DNA from: Acidimicrobiaceae bacterium
GTDB lineage: Bacteria; Actinomycetota; Acidimicrobiia; Acidimicrobiales; RAAP-2
Reading direction: 5' to 3'
Length of the DNA stretch: 7,528 nt
NCBI GenBank assembly: GCA_003131665.1
Contig: PKWA01000105.1
Span: 7,239 to 14,766 of the forward strand
A program made the translations under genes and the position numbers. Positions 5,632 to 7,528 of this stretch are shown here, piece by piece. Numbering within the stretch: the first letter of the stretch is position 1; each line of letters opens with the position of its first letter. The notes beneath the pieces are model-generated. The model saw only the letters and a program-made list of their open reading frames with translations. It ran no database searches and was not told the DNA's origin.

Positions 5632-6495
5632 ATGAAATTTCATAGTCGATCGTCGCCACTCCGTTTGCACCCTTTCGTGCCCGCAGTTGGCGTCGTGGCC
5701 GTTTCCATCGTTCTCACTATGTCGAGCAGCGTCATCGGCATCGCGGCAGGCGCCACGGGGGGTGCGGTGCCCCATTTAGGAACGCGAGTGTCCGCCGCGC
5801 CCTGTACGTCGCAAACGGTGCGTGAAACGACGTCGACCAATGAAAACTCCTACGGGCCTGGAGCCGTCGTCACTATGATCTCGTCACTTGACAACACATC
5901 CGCCCAAGCCTGCACGGTCGCCGTTGGTCCGACGTCTCCTTCTCTCACGGTGACCAATGCAAGTGGTGTTGAGGTGTGGAGCAGCTGCGGGGGCGCAGGC
6001 GAGACCCGTCCCTGTGCGTTGTACCTCATCCAAGAGACTCTCCAGCCCGGTGACACCTACGCAAGATCGGCGACGTGGGACCAACGTTCAGGGGACCCGA
6101 CGGCGCGCGTGCCCACGGGTAAATACGTACTGACCACAAACTTCCTCGGCGTCAGCGGCCAATCCTCCACCACGTTCACTCTGACGGCATCCGCCCCGCC
6201 ACACGTCCTCCACGTGACACTGGCCGATAGCGGACGGAAATACTCAATGGCCCGTGGCTCTAAGTTGTCGGTCCAACTCTCGGGTTCGACGATCTATACC
6301 TGGAGCGTGCCCGTCTCATCTAGCCCGGCCGTGCTAAAACGCACGGCAGGTTCATCGGGCGACACCGCACTCGCTACCTTTGTCGCTCAGGCGAAAGGCG
6401 ACGCGCGAGTGACGGCGGTGGGTAACCCCAAGTGTTACCCGCAGTGCCTGATGCCGAGCCGCCTCTTCAGTTTCACCGTATCGGTGGTCGAATGA
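5632..6495 (+). CDS. Secreted putative protease inhibitor: BsuPI-like plus chagasin/I42-like domains
   Basis: The 287-residue product starts with a basic N-terminus and a long hydrophobic segment (about 17-43), a Sec signal or anchor. Residues about 58-187 resemble the BsuPI proteinase-inhibitor domain: YGPGAVV, the N-x-S core (88-90), SLTVTNASGVEVW (104-116), LQPGDTYARSATWDQ (137-151), VPTGKYVLTTNF (160-171). Residues about 191-287 resemble chagasin/MEROPS I42-type beta domains: HVTLADSG, G-x-KLSVQL, IYTWSV, ALATFVAQAKGDARV (246-260), NPKCYPQC, FTVSVVE. The chagasin NPTTG and RPW loops are not conserved, so inhibition is unproven and the second domain may be a bacterial relative. Cysteines at 58, 94, 119, 128, 268 and 272 suggest disulfides. 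ATG 5632 has GGAG at 5624-5627. It would act outside the cell. A small membrane protein follows 28 bases downstream. Confidence 0.7.
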   Translation: MKFHSRSSPLRLHPFVPAVGVVAVSIVLTMSSSVIGIAAGATGGAVPHLGTRVSAAPCTSQTVRETTSTNENSYGPGAVVTMISSLDNTSAQACTVAVGPTSPSLTVTNASGVEVWSSCGGAGETRPCALYLIQETLQPGDTYARSATWDQRSGDPTARVPTGKYVLTTNFLGVSGQSSTTFTLTASAPPHVLHVTLADSGRKYSMARGSKLSVQLSGSTIYTWSVPVSSSPAVLKRTAGSSGDTALATFVAQAKGDARVTAVGNPKCYPQCLMPSRLFSFTVSVVE

Positions 6496-6523
6496 GGGTA
6501 GTCAGTGCGAGCGGCCTCGCGCA

Positions 6524-6739
6524 GTGGCGAGGTGCACTTCTTTTGTGACGCGCGTAGCCGTCGCCGCGGGGCTAGTGGTCGCCTACGAGTGGTGGGCCAC
6601 GGGTATCGCGCCTTTTTCCACACTCGCCTACGCGCTCGTCGCTGTCCCATCGATCATCGCGCCGGTGCTGTACGCATCGATGGGCGCCTTTTCTTCCAAT
6701 CGGGCGGATATGGCGAGCTACACCATTCCCCGCCATTGA
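6524..6739 (+). CDS. Small membrane protein, function unknown
   Basis: This 71-residue frame has mostly G or C third positions and two hydrophobic segments, about 8-24 (TM1, ending in YEWWATG) and 32-52 (TM2), followed by a short polar tail. It is a hairpin-like small membrane protein of no family I recognise. GTG 6524 is the first possible start after the inhibitor stop (28-bp gap) but lacks a ribosome-binding site. GTG 6545 would shorten it by seven residues without loss of the membrane segments. The close spacing suggests co-transcription with the inhibitor gene. A second frame starting at GTG 6505 overlaps it but gives an Arg-rich product typical of a shadow. Confidence 0.5.
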   Translation: MARCTSFVTRVAVAAGLVVAYEWWATGIAPFSTLAYALVAVPSIIAPVLYASMGAFSSNRADMASYTIPRH

Positions 6740-6742
6740 CTT

Positions 6743-6778
6743 GGCCATCGCATAATCAGAGTGGTGTGAAGGATGGTC
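6743..6778. terminator. Possible hairpin between convergent genes
   Basis: GGCCATC (6743-6749) can pair with GATGGTC (6772-6778) with one G-T pair, around a 22-nt loop, in the 42-bp gap between the small membrane protein and the Ig-repeat gene. The position suits a bidirectional terminator, but the loop is long and no T-run follows on either strand. Confidence 0.25.
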
Positions 6779-6781
6779 GTA

Positions 6782-7528
6782 TCAACCAGCAGCGCCAAGC
6801 GTTGTCGTGGTGGTTGAGGTCGTCGAGGTCGTCGTCGTAACCACCTTGATTATTGTCTCATTCAGTTTTTTCGCTGTGCTGCTCTTGAAATCTGCGCTGC
6901 CACTGTACACGGCGATAATTGAGTGAGGGCCCACGTCAAATGAAGAAATGCCGCCTTGGCCAGACGTGAAAGTGGCAACAGCCCGGCCTCTAGTCGGTCC
7001 CTTCGATTTCGCCACCACACTGACCCTGGCGAGTCTCGTCGAGCCGTCGTAGAACTGAACCCAACCGCTTGGGATGGCCCCGACAGATTGTTCGCCGACC
7101 GTCACGGTAGCGGTCAAGGTGACCGACTGGCCGAACACCGCCGGATTTAAGGTCGATACCAACGCCGTCGTAGTGGACGCCTTACTGATCGTGCGCGCGA
7201 GAACATTCGAAGTACTGGTCTTCCAGGTGCCGCCACTCGGGGTGGCGACGTAGATGGCGGAGATCTGGTGTGTTCCCACCGAAAGAGGGGCCAAAGTGCC
7301 GGTAAAAGTAATCGTAAAGGTGGACTCTCCTTTGCTTAGCTTGCCGGTGCCGAGCTTCTTTGAACCGTCCAAGAACTGCACCACGCCGGTAGGAGTGCCA
7401 CTTCCCGAAGCGGCCACCACCGTCGCGGTGAAGGTGACGCTCTGTCCGTACACCGACGTGGTCCCTGACGACGTGAGGGTCGTTCGAGTCGACTTCAATG
7501 CGTCGGAGTGATAGGTGGCCGCGGAGGC
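6782..7528 (-). CDS. Secreted Ig-like repeat protein, C-terminal part (runs off right edge)
   Basis: The minus-strand frame is open from TGA (6782-6784) to the window edge in phase. A TTG at 7496-7498 is not a credible start, because the ten codons before it (ending TYHSDA) continue an earlier repeat in the same pattern as AVYSGSADF. Two bacterial Ig-like (Big_3-type) repeats are visible, each with the opening T-x4-S/N-x-A/S-VFGQSVTLTATV motif, G-W/V-VQF-Y/L-DGS, and a closing VGxHxIxAVY strand. They are followed by a Thr/Ser tail and LGAAG. Such domains occur in bacterial surface and adhesion proteins, so extracellular location is inferred, the signal peptide lying outside the window. No LPxTG motif or C-terminal membrane helix is present, so it is not anchored at this end. 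Confidence 0.85.
   Translation of the reverse strand, partial: ASAATYHSDALKSTRTTLTSSGTTSVYGQSVTFTATVVAASGSGTPTGVVQFLDGSKKLGTGKLSKGESTFTITFTGTLAPLSVGTHQISAIYVATPSGGTWKTSTSNVLARTISKASTTTALVSTLNPAVFGQSVTLTATVTVGEQSVGAIPSGWVQFYDGSTRLARVSVVAKSKGPTRGRAVATFTSGQGGISSFDVGPHSIIAVYSGSADFKSSTAKKLNETIIKVVTTTTSTTSTTTTTLGAAG
6800..6838 (-). repeat. Low-complexity Thr/Ser codon tract with 9-bp tandem duplication
   Basis: The tract encodes 13 residues of only Thr and Ser (TTTTSTTSTTTTT). On the plus strand GAGGTCGTC occurs twice in tandem (6816-6824, 6825-6833), followed by GTCGT. The mix of ACG, ACC, ACA, TCG and TCA codons shows it is not a pure microsatellite. Confidence 0.7.
6848..7183 (-). repeat. Ig-like repeat 2 of the surface protein
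   Basis: This roughly 112-residue unit runs from KASTTTALV to LNETII. It has the matching FGQSVTLTATV, GWVQFYDGSTRL and DVGPHSIIAVY motifs, but is longer than repeat 1 because of an insert between the third and fourth strands (VVAKSKGPTRGRA). Confidence 0.7.
7184..7495 (-). repeat. Ig-like repeat 1 of the surface protein
   Basis: This roughly 104-residue unit runs from KSTRTTL to VLARTIS. It shares the YGQSVTFTATV, VVQFLDGSKKLG and SVGTHQISAIY motifs with the next unit. Confidence 0.7.

Noticed and set aside
6505..6840. Plus-strand frame of 111 codons overlapping the small membrane protein and the Ig gene tail
   Set aside because: It is Arg/Ser-rich, spans the convergent gene junction, and its end is the complement of the Thr-rich tract.
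7496..7498. TTG as the start codon of the Ig-repeat gene
   Set aside because: The frame continues open to the window edge with repeat-like sequence, so the true start lies outside the window.
7254..7511. Plus-strand frame of 85 codons at the right edge
   Set aside because: It is antisense to the Ig-repeat gene, and its Val/Pro-rich look mirrors the Thr/Gly-rich codons of the real gene.

Overview
The window looks like chromosomal DNA from a GC-rich actinobacterium. Coding frames favour G or C in third positions. GTG starts occur, and several families are ones commonly met in actinobacteria: a DinB protein with a Trp-rich, CxxC-bearing N-terminus, DUF4260, MmcQ/YjbR, and secreted Ig-repeat proteins with Thr-rich tails. 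The Thr/Ser tail and the style of the secreted proteins remind me of Acidimicrobiia, but that placement is inference. I see no rRNA, tRNA, CRISPR array, insertion sequence or phage gene.

Layout. Positions 1-210 hold the 3' end of an unidentified plus-strand gene. It is followed by a zinc-ribbon membrane protein (259-840, +), which converges on an MmcQ/YjbR protein (911-1279, -). A DUF4260 membrane protein (1393-1779, +) is divergent from it. A DinB-family protein (1880-2404, +) converges, across a likely terminator, on an SDR oxidoreductase (2446-3234, -). A 308-bp divergent spacer containing a 20-bp imperfect palindrome leads to a secreted CAP/SCP-like protein (3543-4409, +). Next come a perfect 8-bp hairpin, a GNAT acetyltransferase (4469-4936, +), and an antibiotic-biosynthesis-monooxygenase-fold protein (5069-5359, +) preceded by a perfect dyad. 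The spacer after it (5360-5631) is not empty: its minus strand carries what looks like the C-terminal remnant of a decayed gene. A secreted protein with a BsuPI-like domain followed by a chagasin/I42-like domain (5632-6495, +) and a small membrane protein (6524-6739, +) follow. The window closes with the C-terminal part of a secreted Ig-repeat protein (6782-7528, -), which runs off the right edge.

How the genes relate. Most neighbours change strand or are separated by spacers with hairpins, so this reads as a set of independently transcribed genes, not one operon or pathway. The one shared theme is the cell exterior: a CAP-like protein, a putative two-domain protease inhibitor and an Ig-repeat protein lie within about 4 kb. 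I do not see a coherent undescribed multi-gene system. The most notable items are the two-domain inhibitor, the gene remnant at 5366-5597, and the two dyads in front of the CAP and monooxygenase genes.
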